Positions 20,429 to 28,907 of a stretch of DNA of 64,000 bases are shown piece by piece. Under the pieces are notes generated by a model, which ran no database searches, was not told the DNA's origin, and saw nothing but the letters and a program-made list of their open reading frames with translations. The stretch's first letter is position 1. Every line of letters begins with the position of its first letter. The position numbers were made by a program, and so were the translations under genes. Source of the DNA: Devosia elaeis (GTDB lineage Bacteria > Pseudomonadota > Alphaproteobacteria > Rhizobiales > Devosiaceae); assembly GCF_001650025.1 (NCBI RefSeq), contig NZ_LVVY01000063.1, forward strand, positions 47,100-111,099, written 5' to 3'.

Positions 20429-20459
20429 GGGCCGGTCTTTCGACCGGCCCTTCGGTTTT
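20429..20459 (+). terminator. Terminator between convergent hydrolase genes
   Basis: Perfect 9-bp stem GGGCCGGTC/GACCGGCCC (20429-20437 with 20442-20450) with a TTTC loop, followed by TTCGGTTTT. It lies directly after the plus-strand hydrolase stop and four bases before the end of the minus-strand gene. Confidence 0.8.
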
Positions 20460-20462
20460 GCT

Positions 20463-22166
20463 TCAGCTCACGGCGAACTGGATCGCCTGGCTGCCCACCA
20501 CGTACCAGGTGACGAAAAGCGCATTGATGAATGCGCCCGGCAGATAGCTGCCGGTCCGGCGCCAGGCAAAGGTGGACAGGAAGGCCACGATGGCCAGCAG
20601 CGGCACGAATTGCATGCCGATCACGGTGGTCAGCGATTCATTCATGCTGAACAGGTGCCCGGTGAACAGCAGCGTCAGGTACTGGAAGCCCAGGAAGATT
20701 ATGAAGCCGACGATCAGCACCGCGATGTTGGACAGGTATTGCGCCACGCGGCCGTCGGTGCGCACCGACATGCCTTTGTGCAGGCCGCGCATTGCCAATA
20801 CGAAATAGATCGTGAACGGTACCAGATAGATCAGGGCGATCTTGGTGCGGACCAAGTCCAGCGGCTTGAGGGCGACGACCCAGAAGCGGAAATCCACCTT
20901 GAAGAAGAAATCGGTGGCGGCGACGACGATGTAGCCGATGCCGACGGTGGCCAGCGCGATCAGCACCGAACCCCAGATATCGCCGCGTCCTTCGACCTTG
21001 CTGCCCTTGAACACCAGGCCCAGCGCCAGAACGATGACCCCGTTCAGCACCGCCCAGAGGGCGATCTGGCTGGTGAAGCTCTGCGGCAGGATGGCCGAAG
21101 CCGGAAACACCAGCGTCGCCCAATAGAAGAAGGGATAATAGGTCAGGACCGGGATCATGGTGGCGAGCGCGAAATGCAGCCACCACTTGCCGTTGCGCTT
21201 TTCATAGGCGGCGCCGGTCGGCTCCTTGCGCAGATGCGCGAAAGCCTGCGTCTTGAGCAGCATGTCGAAGGTGCCGGCCAGAAGGACGACGAAACCGATC
21301 AGCGCGATCAGCGTGCCGATTTCCTTCCAGAGCCAGATCTGGTCGCCGGCCGGAATCGGCTTGGCCCCGTCAAGAGTCTGGTCGAACCAGGCGATGGCGT
21401 CCCCGATGGCCTCGGGCGAGAAATGATTGCCCGGATGGGTGGTATTCGGCTGCTGCAGGATGCGGGCGGTGCCGTCCGCGATATCCCCATAGACCTGGCC
21501 GATGACGACCGGCTCGCTGACGCCGAAGGCCGTCTGCAGCTTGGTGCTGGTCGGCACGTCCTGGGCGCGATCGACGCCCCACATGGTGCCCGAGAACTCG
21601 TCATACTTGGAGAAGACGACGGCGAGATTACGCGGCCAGGTGGTGTCGGCCTCCTTGGCAAAGGGCGCGCCGGTGCTCGAGCCCTGCAAGACCACGGCCT
21701 TATAGGCATCGGGCATGGCCGCCGCGGCTGCGAGGACAGTCCAGCCGCCCATGGAATGGCCTTCGAGGCCGATATTGTCGGTATCCACGAAGTCAAGCGA
21801 GCGCAGATAGGCCAGGCCTCCGGGGCCGCCGAAGCCATTGGCGAAGGCCGGGGCATCCGAATAGCCGTGGCCGCCCTGGTCCAGCGCCAGCACCACATAG
21901 CCGCGACGGGCGAATTCGATGGCGAAGCCGTCCTGGGTTTCGCGGCTATTGAAATAGCCATGCACGGCCAGGATGGCCGGGGCCTTGTTTTCCGCCGAAA
22001 CGCCGGGCGGCACATAGAGCAGGCCGCTCAGCACCTGGCCATTGGTGCCATGAAACCGCAGATCCCGAATGGAAATGCCGCCGGATGTCTGGATGAAATG
22101 CGCGAGCAGCGCGCCGATGAGTATGATGATCCAGCCTGCGTGAAACAGGCGATTTTTTATTGCCAT
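20463..22166 (-). CDS. Alpha/beta hydrolase fused to a multi-helix membrane domain
   Basis: A 567-residue protein. Residues 10-26 form a membrane anchor, and residues ~30-285 an alpha/beta hydrolase of the dienelactone-hydrolase type, with nucleophile S138 in LEGHSMGGWT and a likely catalytic His in THPGNHFS. The rest, about 290-567, contains around eight hydrophobic helices with no motif I recognise. The combination implies a surface-exposed hydrolase tied to a membrane module, perhaps a transporter or lipid enzyme. The start has GGGGAG upstream. It is transcribed alone. Confidence 0.85.
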   Translation of the reverse strand: MAIKNRLFHAGWIIILIGALLAHFIQTSGGISIRDLRFHGTNGQVLSGLLYVPPGVSAENKAPAILAVHGYFNSRETQDGFAIEFARRGYVVLALDQGGHGYSDAPAFANGFGGPGGLAYLRSLDFVDTDNIGLEGHSMGGWTVLAAAAAMPDAYKAVVLQGSSTGAPFAKEADTTWPRNLAVVFSKYDEFSGTMWGVDRAQDVPTSTKLQTAFGVSEPVVIGQVYGDIADGTARILQQPNTTHPGNHFSPEAIGDAIAWFDQTLDGAKPIPAGDQIWLWKEIGTLIALIGFVVLLAGTFDMLLKTQAFAHLRKEPTGAAYEKRNGKWWLHFALATMIPVLTYYPFFYWATLVFPASAILPQSFTSQIALWAVLNGVIVLALGLVFKGSKVEGRGDIWGSVLIALATVGIGYIVVAATDFFFKVDFRFWVVALKPLDLVRTKIALIYLVPFTIYFVLAMRGLHKGMSVRTDGRVAQYLSNIAVLIVGFIIFLGFQYLTLLFTGHLFSMNESLTTVIGMQFVPLLAIVAFLSTFAWRRTGSYLPGAFINALFVTWYVVGSQAIQFAVS

Positions 22167-22376
22167 TGAAAGGCGCTCCCCACTTTCCTGCTGAAACCAT
22201 TCAGCAAAGCCACGCGCGGAAATTACACCGGAGACGAAAGAAAATCGAACGAAAACGAAAGATTATTCAGCGCAAACCGAAAGCCGCCGCCGGGCCGAAT
22301 TTTGTCATGCGGCACAATGGGATCGCACCGGCGCCGGCGCCGGCCGCTTCAGGGGCGGCGGAAAATTTCGATCCGC

Positions 22377-23402
22377 TCAGGCGGATGCAGCCAGTTCGCG
22401 GTTTTCCACCACGTCCAGCGCGCGCATGAAGACGTCCGGCCCGGCCTTGGGCTTGCAGGCATCGACGCTGAGGATCTGGCGGAACTGCCGCGCGCCGGGA
22501 CGGCCATTGGCGAGGCCGAGCATGTGGCGGGCAATATTGTTGAGCCGCACCCCCTGCCCCAATTGCGTTTCGGCATAATCGGCCATGGCCGCCATGATGC
22601 CGGCGAGGTTCGGCACGGGCCGGTCGTCGCCGAAGATACGCGCATCCACCTCGGCCAGCAGCATGGGATTGTGATAGGCGGCCCGCCCGAGCATGACCCC
22701 GTCGGTATGGCCAAGCTGTTCATCGGCCTGGTCCAGGGTCTCGATTCCACCATTGATCATCACCGGCAGCGGCGCCAGCCGGGCGCGCAGGCGGTGGACG
22801 CGGGGATAGTTCAGTGGCGGGATGGTGCGGTTTTCCTTGGGGCTCAGGCCCTGCAGCCAGGCCTTGCGGGCATGGACGTAGAGCGCGGCCACGCCGGCTT
22901 CCACCATGGCATCGGCGAAACGATCCAGGCTTTCCTCGATATCCTGGTCATCGATGCCGATGCGGCACTTGACCGTCACCGGCCTGTCGGTGGCGCCGCG
23001 CATGGCGCGCACGCATTCGGCCACCAGCTCCGGCTCGGCCATCAGGCAGGCCCCGAACCTGCCCGATTGCACACGGTCCGAAGGGCAGCCGACATTGAGA
23101 TTGATCTCGTCATAGCCGAAGCCTTCGGCAATGCGCACCGCTGCCGCCAGCTCCGCCGGATCGGACCCGCCGAGCTGAAGCGCCACGGGATGCTCGACCG
23201 GATCGAACCGCAAATGCCGCTCCGCATCCCCATGCACGATCGCCCCGCTATTGACCATCTCGGTAAACAGCAGGGCATGGCGCGTCAGCAGGCGATGGAG
23301 GACCCGACAATGCCTGTCGGTCCAGTCCATCATCGGGGCAATGGAAAATCTGCGCGATTGGTCCAGCAAAACGGTTCCGATTGTTCTTCTAGGCCATCCC
23401 AT
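22377..23402 (-). CDS. dusA: tRNA-dihydrouridine synthase A
   Basis: FMN-dependent enzyme that reduces uridine 20/20a in the tRNA D-loop. The N-terminal SIAPMMDWTDRHCR and the central NVGCPSDRVQSGRFGACLM, which holds the catalytic Cys, are specific for DusA. The start is not certain: ATG at 23402 lies inside a 14-base palindrome with no clear ribosome-binding site, and ATG at 23333 would begin inside the FMN-binding motif, which is unlikely. I chose 23402. Length is then 341, normal for DusA. Confidence 0.92.
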   Translation of the reverse strand: MGWPRRTIGTVLLDQSRRFSIAPMMDWTDRHCRVLHRLLTRHALLFTEMVNSGAIVHGDAERHLRFDPVEHPVALQLGGSDPAELAAAVRIAEGFGYDEINLNVGCPSDRVQSGRFGACLMAEPELVAECVRAMRGATDRPVTVKCRIGIDDQDIEESLDRFADAMVEAGVAALYVHARKAWLQGLSPKENRTIPPLNYPRVHRLRARLAPLPVMINGGIETLDQADEQLGHTDGVMLGRAAYHNPMLLAEVDARIFGDDRPVPNLAGIMAAMADYAETQLGQGVRLNNIARHMLGLANGRPGARQFRQILSVDACKPKAGPDVFMRALDVVENRELAASA

Positions 23403-23409
23403 ATGGGAT
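23396..23409. promoter_or_regulatory. Perfect 14-base palindrome at the dusA start
   Basis: ATCCCATATGGGAT is fully self-complementary and spans the proposed dusA start codon. It could be an operator or an mRNA structure hiding the start; nothing else supports either. Confidence 0.35.
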
Positions 23410-23481
23410 CGTTCGGGGCGTTTTGCACCAGTGGGGGCGCGGGGACAAGGGCCGCGCCCGCCGCAGGGGTTCAAAGCCGCG

Positions 23482-24549
23482 TCAGCCGAGCCTGGTCTTG
23501 CGGCGCATGAGGCCGATGAAGAAGATGCCGCCGACCAGGCCTGTGATGATGCCGATGGGCATGTCCTGGGGCGGGATGATCACCCGTGCGGCCATGTCGG
23601 CCAGGACCAGCACGATGGCGCCGACCAGGGCCGAGAGCGGCAGGACGCGGCGATAATCGCCGCCCACCACCATGCGCACCAGATGCGGGATCATCAGGCC
23701 CACGAAGGAAATGATGCCGGAAAAGGCCACGGCCGCGCCGGTCAGCAGGGCGCAGACGACGAAGACCAGGATGCGGAAGCGCCCGGCGGGCAGGCCGAGC
23801 GTGGTCGCCGATTCATCGCCCAGGGTCATGGCGTTGAAATTGCGCGCATTGAACAGCAGAAAGGCGCCGCAGCCGGCCAGCGCCAGCAGCGGATAGGGCA
23901 ATTGCGCCCATTGGGCCAGGCCCAGCCCGCCCAGCATCCAGAAGACCACCGTATGGGTGGCGCGCGGATCGCCCAGGAAAATGCCCAGGCTGCCCAGCGA
24001 GGTGATGACGAAGGAGATGGCCACCCCGGTCAGGACCAGGCGGCTGGCGTCGCGCGCCTGGGTGAAATTGGCGATGCCCACCACCAGGGCCGTGGTCGCG
24101 AGGGCCCCGCCAAAGGCGAAGAGCGGCACGGTGATGAGGCCCAGGAACATGCCGGTATGCAAGAGCACGATGATGGCCCCCAGGGCGGCGCCCGAGGAAA
24201 TGCCGAGCAGGTGCGGATCGGCCAGGGCATTGCGCGTCACCGATTGCAGGGCCGCGCCCACCAGCGACAGGCTGGCCCCGACAATGGCGCCCAGCACCAC
24301 GCGCGGCAGGCGCACTTCCCACACGATATTGTCCCGCCCCGGCGACCAGGTCTGTTCGACGCTGCCCGGCGCGAGGTGGCTGAGAATGACGCTCCAGACG
24401 ATATCGGGCGGGATGCCCACCGCCCCGACGCTGACCGCGAGGACCGAAATGACGAAAAGCAGGACCACCAGGCCGCAGACGATGAGCGGCATGGAATGGA
24501 TCAGCGCGTGGCGCGGGCCGTCGACGAGATGCTTGTGGGACATGAACAT
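23482..24549 (-). CDS. FecCD/BtuC-type ABC transporter permease
   Basis: A 355-residue inner-membrane permease of the iron-siderophore/cobalamin type, with about ten hydrophobic helices. The conserved EVRLPRVVLGAIVGASLSLVGA and the family loop GFISFVGLMIPHLVR-like stretch (IISFVGLMIPHLVRM) that contacts the ATPase are visible. It is the last gene of the operon controlled by the cobalamin riboswitch, so cobalamin or a precursor is the likely substrate. The start is ATG 24549 or 24543; neither has a good ribosome-binding site, and an 8-bp hairpin lies just upstream. Confidence 0.93.
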   Translation of the reverse strand: MFMSHKHLVDGPRHALIHSMPLIVCGLVVLLFVISVLAVSVGAVGIPPDIVWSVILSHLAPGSVEQTWSPGRDNIVWEVRLPRVVLGAIVGASLSLVGAALQSVTRNALADPHLLGISSGAALGAIIVLLHTGMFLGLITVPLFAFGGALATTALVVGIANFTQARDASRLVLTGVAISFVITSLGSLGIFLGDPRATHTVVFWMLGGLGLAQWAQLPYPLLALAGCGAFLLFNARNFNAMTLGDESATTLGLPAGRFRILVFVVCALLTGAAVAFSGIISFVGLMIPHLVRMVVGGDYRRVLPLSALVGAIVLVLADMAARVIIPPQDMPIGIITGLVGGIFFIGLMRRKTRLG

Positions 24550-24551
24550 GC

Positions 24552-24571
24552 GGGCCGGCTTGCGCCGGCCC
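24552..24571 (-). other. Intercistronic hairpin between binding-protein and permease genes
   Basis: Perfect 8-bp stem GGGCCGGC/GCCGGCCC with a 4-base loop fills the 31-base gap between the two genes. It has no T-tract and ends two bases before the permease start. Such hairpins often protect the upstream message so that the binding protein is made in excess of the permease. Confidence 0.6.
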
Positions 24572-24580
24572 TACTCCGAA

Positions 24581-25528
24581 TTACTCGCGGAAGGCCGCGG
24601 CGAGGGTCTTGATGGCGTCGATATTGCGCGGCCCCGGCGTCGCCTCGACATAGGGCAGCACCACGAAGCGGTCGTTGACCACCGCCGGAACATCCTTGAA
24701 GGCGGGATTGTCGCGCATGAAATCGGCTTTCTGCTCGGCGGTCACGCTGCCGTAATCGACGATGACCACGACATCGGGATTGCGCTCGATCACCGGTTCC
24801 CAGCCGATTTCCACCCAGCTCGAGTCCACGTCGTCCATGATATTGACGCCGCCCGCCGCCTCGATCAGCGCCGTGGGCATGGCATAGCGCCCGGCCGTGA
24901 ACGGCTTGTTCTCGCCGGAATCGTAGACGAAGACCTTGACCGGCGCATCGAGCACGGCGAGCCCGGCGGTGAATGCGTCGAGGTCCTGCCGATATCCGGC
25001 CACCAGCGCCTCGGCCTGTTCCGCCACGCCGAAAATACGGCCGAGATTGAGTAGGTCGGCATACATGTCCTCGATGGAGGCCTTGGGCTTGTCCATGATA
25101 TGGATGCAGCTCTCGGTCAGCTCGTAGACGGCGATGCCGAACTCGGCCAGTGTATCGGGCGTCACTTCCCCGCCCACGCGCATGCCGTAATTCCAGCCTG
25201 CGAAATAGAAATCGGCATCGGCGCCGAGCAGCACTTCCTTGGTGGGATAATTGGGCGACAGCTCGGGCAGGTCGGCCACACCTTCGCGCAGGGTTTCGTC
25301 CAGCGTCTTCCAGTCCGAAATGCCGGTATAGCCCACCATATTGCCGGTAAGGCCCAGGGCCAGCATCATCTCGGTCAGGTTCACGTCGTTGGAAACCGCG
25401 CGGCTGGGCGCGGCCTCGAAGGTCACCGCGCGGTCGCAGCTTTCGACCGTGACGGGAAAGCCCGATGCCATGGCGCCGCTGGTCAGCAGCGTGGTGGACA
25501 CGGCAAGGATCGGCAGGAACAGACGCAT
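24581..25528 (-). CDS. Periplasmic substrate-binding protein of a B12-type ABC transporter
   Basis: A 315-residue exported protein with signal peptide ending near SGAMASG. The body follows the BtuF/FecB-like pattern, with SRAVSNDVNLTEMMLALGL near the N-terminus, a central helix and a C-terminal lobe containing ERNPDVVVIVDYG. It is the middle gene between the ATPase and the permease. The start has GAGGG seven bases upstream. The operon's cobalamin riboswitch points to corrinoid uptake; binding of a cobalt chelate or siderophore cannot be excluded. Confidence 0.92.
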   Translation of the reverse strand: MRLFLPILAVSTTLLTSGAMASGFPVTVESCDRAVTFEAAPSRAVSNDVNLTEMMLALGLTGNMVGYTGISDWKTLDETLREGVADLPELSPNYPTKEVLLGADADFYFAGWNYGMRVGGEVTPDTLAEFGIAVYELTESCIHIMDKPKASIEDMYADLLNLGRIFGVAEQAEALVAGYRQDLDAFTAGLAVLDAPVKVFVYDSGENKPFTAGRYAMPTALIEAAGGVNIMDDVDSSWVEIGWEPVIERNPDVVVIVDYGSVTAEQKADFMRDNPAFKDVPAVVNDRFVVLPYVEATPGPRNIDAIKTLAAAFRE

Positions 25529-25538
25529 GGATTTGCCC

Positions 25539-26345
25539 TCAGGGATCGGATGAATTCAGGTGAAAGGAAAAGCGCGGCCGGCCGGTGGCCGGATGGCTGT
25601 CGATGGCGGCCTCGACCGCGAAAATCCGCCTTATATTGTCCGGCGTCAGCGCCTCGAGCGGCGTGCCCAATTGCACGCTGCGCCCCTGTTCCAACACCAG
25701 CACCCGGTCGGCATGGGCCGAGGCCAGCGCCAGGTCGTGCAGCGAGACGATCACCGTGGTCGGCAGGCCCGCCAGCAGGTCCAGCACTTCGAGCTGGTGG
25801 CGGATATCGAGATGGTTGGTGGGCTCGTCCAGGATGAGCAGGTCCGGCTTCTGCACCAGCGCCCGCGCGATCATCACCCGCTGCTTCTCGCCGCCCGAGA
25901 GCGAGCCGAAATCGCGCCCGGCAAAGGGGGTGAGGTTCATCAGCGCCAGCGCATCCTCGACCGGGCCATAGGCCGGGTCGCTGAACTGGTCGAGATGGGG
26001 CGTGAGGCCCAGTTCGATGATCTCGGCCACGCTGAGCCCGAAATCGGAGGCCGGCTCCTGCAGGACAGTGGCGACCCGCCGCGCGATGGACCGGGGCTTG
26101 AGCGCCCAGATATCCTCGCCATCCAGCAGGACGGCGCCCTGGCTGGGTCGGTGGAAGCGATAGAGGCAGCGCAACAGGCTCGATTTGCCGGCGCCGTTGG
26201 GGCCGACCACGGCCAGCATCTCGCCGGGCTCGACGGAAAAATCGATATCCCGGACGATGGGCGCCATGCCCTGCGGCCCCCAGTTGAGGCCGCGAACGGT
26301 CAGGCGCGCCGGATTAGCGCCGACTAGGCGTCGTGCAAGCTCCAT
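25539..26345 (-). CDS. ABC transporter ATPase of the FecE/BtuD type
   Basis: A 268-residue ATPase that powers uptake with the permease and binding protein downstream. Walker A is GPNGAGKSS, the signature is LSGGEKQRV, Walker B is LLILDEPTNH and the switch His is in SLHD. The start at 26345 is preceded by GGAGG at five bases' distance; an ATG at 26360 has no such site. The start lies inside the 36-codon ORF 26314-26424, so translation of that ORF and of the ATPase are probably coupled. Confidence 0.92.
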   Translation of the reverse strand: MELARRLVGANPARLTVRGLNWGPQGMAPIVRDIDFSVEPGEMLAVVGPNGAGKSSLLRCLYRFHRPSQGAVLLDGEDIWALKPRSIARRVATVLQEPASDFGLSVAEIIELGLTPHLDQFSDPAYGPVEDALALMNLTPFAGRDFGSLSGGEKQRVMIARALVQKPDLLILDEPTNHLDIRHQLEVLDLLAGLPTTVIVSLHDLALASAHADRVLVLEQGRSVQLGTPLEALTPDNIRRIFAVEAAIDSHPATGRPRFSFHLNSSDP

Positions 26346-26424
26346 CGGAACCTCCGCCATAGAGGCAGGGAGGCTCGGAAGAACCGGTCAGGCAATAAGC
26401 ATCGATATGGTCGTCGTGCGCCAT
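26314..26424 (-). CDS. Putative 36-residue leader peptide downstream of the cobalamin riboswitch
   Basis: The first ORF after the riboswitch. It starts at ATG 26424 with an AGGGG ribosome-binding site about seven bases upstream, better placed than any other start nearby, and ends by overlapping the ATPase start by 32 bases. The peptide begins MAHDDHIDAYCLTGS and contains three Cys and two His, with an acidic start and a basic end. I know no matching family. It may couple riboswitch control to ATPase translation, or be a small metal- or corrinoid-related protein. Coding status is inferred from signals only. Confidence 0.45.
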   Translation of the reverse strand: MAHDDHIDAYCLTGSSEPPCLYGGGSDGACTTPSRR

Positions 26425-26461
26425 CGTCGTTCCCCTCGGCACACCCCGGCCGGGTTTCGTT

Positions 26462-26625
26462 GATGTCGACGGCAGGTCTCCTGGCTCGCGGGTCCTGGCG
26501 CTTCCGGCCTTCCCAGCCTTTCGGCCAGTGGCATTCCGGAAGAACTCACCGCTTACAGTTGCGGGGGCAGCCACGGTTTTGGTCCCTGATGGGTACGCCG
26601 CACCGTGTTCCCTTTTGATCCCCTT
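26462..26625 (-). ncRNA. Cobalamin (adenosylcobalamin) riboswitch
   Basis: Read on the minus strand, this leader contains the conserved core GCTGCCCCCGCAACTGTAA, a following GCCACTG and GGGAAGGC, and the B12-box-type GCGAGCCAGGAGACCTGCC. The order and spacing match the cobalamin riboswitch. It lies about 40 bases before the leader ORF and 115 bases before the ATPase, so it should shut off the transport operon when cobalamin is plentiful. Edges are approximate; the outer P1 stem is not resolved by eye. Confidence 0.96.
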
Positions 26626-26658
26626 GGAGATGTCTCGGCGGGGAACCTTCGACGGGGC

Positions 26659-26688
26659 GATATGGCCGCAGGCCGGCGGCGATGTCAA
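26659..26688 (-). promoter_or_regulatory. Probable promoter of the riboswitch operon
   Basis: A perfect -35 box TTGACA (26688-26683 on the minus strand) is followed 17-18 bases later by CCATAT/CATATC as a -10 element. Transcription would start near 26652, just upstream of the riboswitch. The region 26689-26814 between this promoter and the plus-strand stress protein gene shows nothing else. Confidence 0.5.
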
Positions 26689-26814
26689 CGGCCTGATGAC
26701 AGAATGGCCGGGAAAGCGCCATTATGCCTTGGCCCGGCGCGCCTGATCTGGATCAAAGCGGTTTGCGGCGCGTTGCACCAATGTGGCCGGCACCGAAGCG
26801 GGAAAGGAACCGAA

Positions 26815-27264
26815 ATGTACCAGAACATCATCTGCGCCATCGACGGCTCGGAATTGAGCAGCAAGGCACTCGGGCAGGCCCTGGCGCTGGCCGGCGCCAC
26901 GGGCGGCAAGGTCACCGCCGTCACGGTCACCGAGCCTTCCGTCATCGTCTCGCCCGGCGCGGAGATGATGATGGTCGATACCAGCGCCATCATCGACGAT
27001 CTCGACAAGGCCAAGTCCGAATCCGCCAAATCCATCCTGGCGGAAGCCGAAAGCCAGGCCGCCGCGACCGGCGCCGCCATCGCCAAGCTGCATGTCGCCA
27101 ACAGCACGGCGGCCGACGGCATCCTGCATGCGGCGCGCGAGCAAAAGGCCGATCTCATCGTCATGGGCTCGCATGGCCGGCGCGGCCTCGGCCGCCTGCT
27201 CCTGGGCAGCCAGGCCTCCGAAGTCCTGTCCCATTCCGAGCTGCCGGTGCTGATCGTCAAGTAG
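26815..27264 (+). CDS. Universal stress protein (UspA family)
   Basis: A single-domain, 149-residue cytoplasmic protein. The N-terminal CAIDGSELSSKAL and the nucleotide-binding GSHGRRGLGRLLLGS near the C-terminus are the family hallmarks, and the latter pattern indicates the ATP-binding subtype. The start at 26815 has AAGGA six bases upstream; the frame is open further 5' without similarity. It is divergent from the riboswitch operon and apparently monocistronic, followed by a palindromic repeat. Confidence 0.94.
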   Translation: MYQNIICAIDGSELSSKALGQALALAGATGGKVTAVTVTEPSVIVSPGAEMMMVDTSAIIDDLDKAKSESAKSILAEAESQAAATGAAIAKLHVANSTAADGILHAAREQKADLIVMGSHGRRGLGRLLLGSQASEVLSHSELPVLIVK

Positions 27265-27310
27265 CGGCATTTGCCGGATTAAGCAGGTTTACCCCCAGTA
27301 GACCTCACCC

Positions 27311-27381
27311 TGAGCCTGTCGAAGGGCGAGGTCGTGGCACTCGGCTTTCGGCGGGCCCGCCCTCGTGGTTCGACAGGCTCA
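27311..27381. repeat. REP-like inverted repeat (GAGCCTGTCGAA type)
   Basis: Perfect 13-base arms, TGAGCCTGTCGAA at 27311-27323 and its reverse complement at 27369-27381. This motif is a widespread intergenic repeat in alphaproteobacteria. It fills most of the gap between the stress protein and the sugar kinase gene. Confidence 0.75.
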
Positions 27382-27504
27382 CCATCAGGTCTTCGGGACA
27401 ACCTGCTCGCACACTCACGGATCGTCAAAGCCAGCTAACATGTCAGTTCTGGCGCCTTGACCTGAAATCGGCTAAATCCCGGCCAGACCTTACCGGGGCC
27501 GGAC

Positions 27505-28878
27505 ATGACGCAGACAATCCCCCGCCATATCGCCGTCATCGATATCGGCAAGACCAATGCCAAGGTGGTGCTCATCGACAGCGCCGGCGGGCAGCAGGTC
27601 GCCGCCCGCAGCACGCCCAATGTCGTCCGCCGGGACGGTCCCTATCCGCATATGGATGTCGACATGCTCTGGGCCTTCATCCTGGACAGCCTCAAGACGC
27701 TGGGCGCGGCGCATGGCATAGACGGCATTTCCATCACCACCCATGGCGCCTGCGGCGCGCTGCTGGCGGGCGACGCCCTCGCGCTCCCCATCCTCGATTA
27801 TGAATTCGACGGGCCGGAGCGCCTGGCGGACGATTACGCCCTTGTCCGCCCCGATTTTTCCGAGAGCCTCTCGCCCAGATTGCCGGCGGGCCTCAACCTG
27901 GGCGCCCAGTTCTTCTGGCAGGCGAGGACGTTCCCGGAGGATTTCGCCCGCGTCACCGCGCTCCTCACCTATGCCCAATATTGGGCCTGGCGGCTGACCG
28001 GAATGCAGGCAAGCGAGGTGACCTCGCTGGGCTGCCATACCGATCTCTGGGCCCCCGCCGGCGGCGCGTTTTCCAGCCTCGTCGACAGGATGGGCTGGCG
28101 CGGCCGGTTCCCGCCGGTTCGCCCGGCCGCATCGGTGCTCGGTCCGCTTCTGCCGGAAATCGCGGCGGCGACGGGGCTTGCCGCCGCCACGCCCGTCACC
28201 TGCGGCATTCACGATTCCAATGCCTCCCTCCTGCCGCATCTGGGCCGGCAAGAGCCGCCCTTCACCATCATCTCCACCGGCACCTGGACCATCCTGATGA
28301 CTGTCGGCGGCGACACCGGCGCGCTGGACCAGAGCCGCGACAGCCTTGCCAATGTCGATGCCCATGGCCGTCCGGTTCCCACCGCCCGCTTCATGGGCGG
28401 GCGCGAATTCGATGCGCTGGCGCCCGAGATCGCCGAGCCCTCGCCCGCCGATATCGCCCATGTCATCGCCCATGACATCCAGGCCCTGCCCAGCTTCATG
28501 CCCGGCGTCGGGCCCTTTGGCGGGCAGGCGGGACGCTGGACACACGATCCGGCCGGCCTCACGCCCGGCCAGCGCAATGCGGCGGCGTCCTTCTACCTGG
28601 CGCTGATGGCGCGCGCCTGCCTCGATCTTTGCGGCCTTGGCCGCTCGATCACCATCGAGGGACCGCTGGCGCGCAACACGCTGTTCGGCGCGACCCTGGC
28701 GCGGCTGACAGGCGTGCCGGTGCTGGCCTCGGGCGATGCGACGGGAACCAGCCTCGGCGCCAGCCTGTTGTTCGGGGGAGCCCTGCGGGAGGCAGGGGGC
28801 AGGAATGCATTCGCGCCCCTCGAGGCGCCGGGATTGGATGCCTATGTTGAATCCTGGCGCCAAAAGGTCCAATCCTGA
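27505..28878 (+). CDS. FGGY-family carbohydrate kinase
   Basis: A 457-residue sugar kinase. The first ATP-binding motif is AVIDIGKTNAKV, the middle carries the YAQYWAWRLTG and THGACGA stretches typical of L-fuculose/L-rhamnulose-kinase-like members, and the C-terminal phosphate loops are ISTGTWT and EGPLARN. Its exact sugar is not clear. No sugar isomerase or transporter is adjacent. It precedes the NADH dehydrogenase gene by 29 bases and may be cotranscribed with it, an unusual pairing. Confidence 0.9.
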   Translation: MTQTIPRHIAVIDIGKTNAKVVLIDSAGGQQVAARSTPNVVRRDGPYPHMDVDMLWAFILDSLKTLGAAHGIDGISITTHGACGALLAGDALALPILDYEFDGPERLADDYALVRPDFSESLSPRLPAGLNLGAQFFWQARTFPEDFARVTALLTYAQYWAWRLTGMQASEVTSLGCHTDLWAPAGGAFSSLVDRMGWRGRFPPVRPAASVLGPLLPEIAAATGLAAATPVTCGIHDSNASLLPHLGRQEPPFTIISTGTWTILMTVGGDTGALDQSRDSLANVDAHGRPVPTARFMGGREFDALAPEIAEPSPADIAHVIAHDIQALPSFMPGVGPFGGQAGRWTHDPAGLTPGQRNAAASFYLALMARACLDLCGLGRSITIEGPLARNTLFGATLARLTGVPVLASGDATGTSLGASLLFGGALREAGGRNAFAPLEAPGLDAYVESWRQKVQS

Positions 28879-28907
28879 TCCAGCACGGCGCCGGCAAGGA
28901 GAGATCG

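Noticed and set aside
24552..24571. Terminator between binding-protein and permease genes
   Set aside because: The stem has no T-tract and abuts the next start, so an intercistronic stabiliser is more likely.
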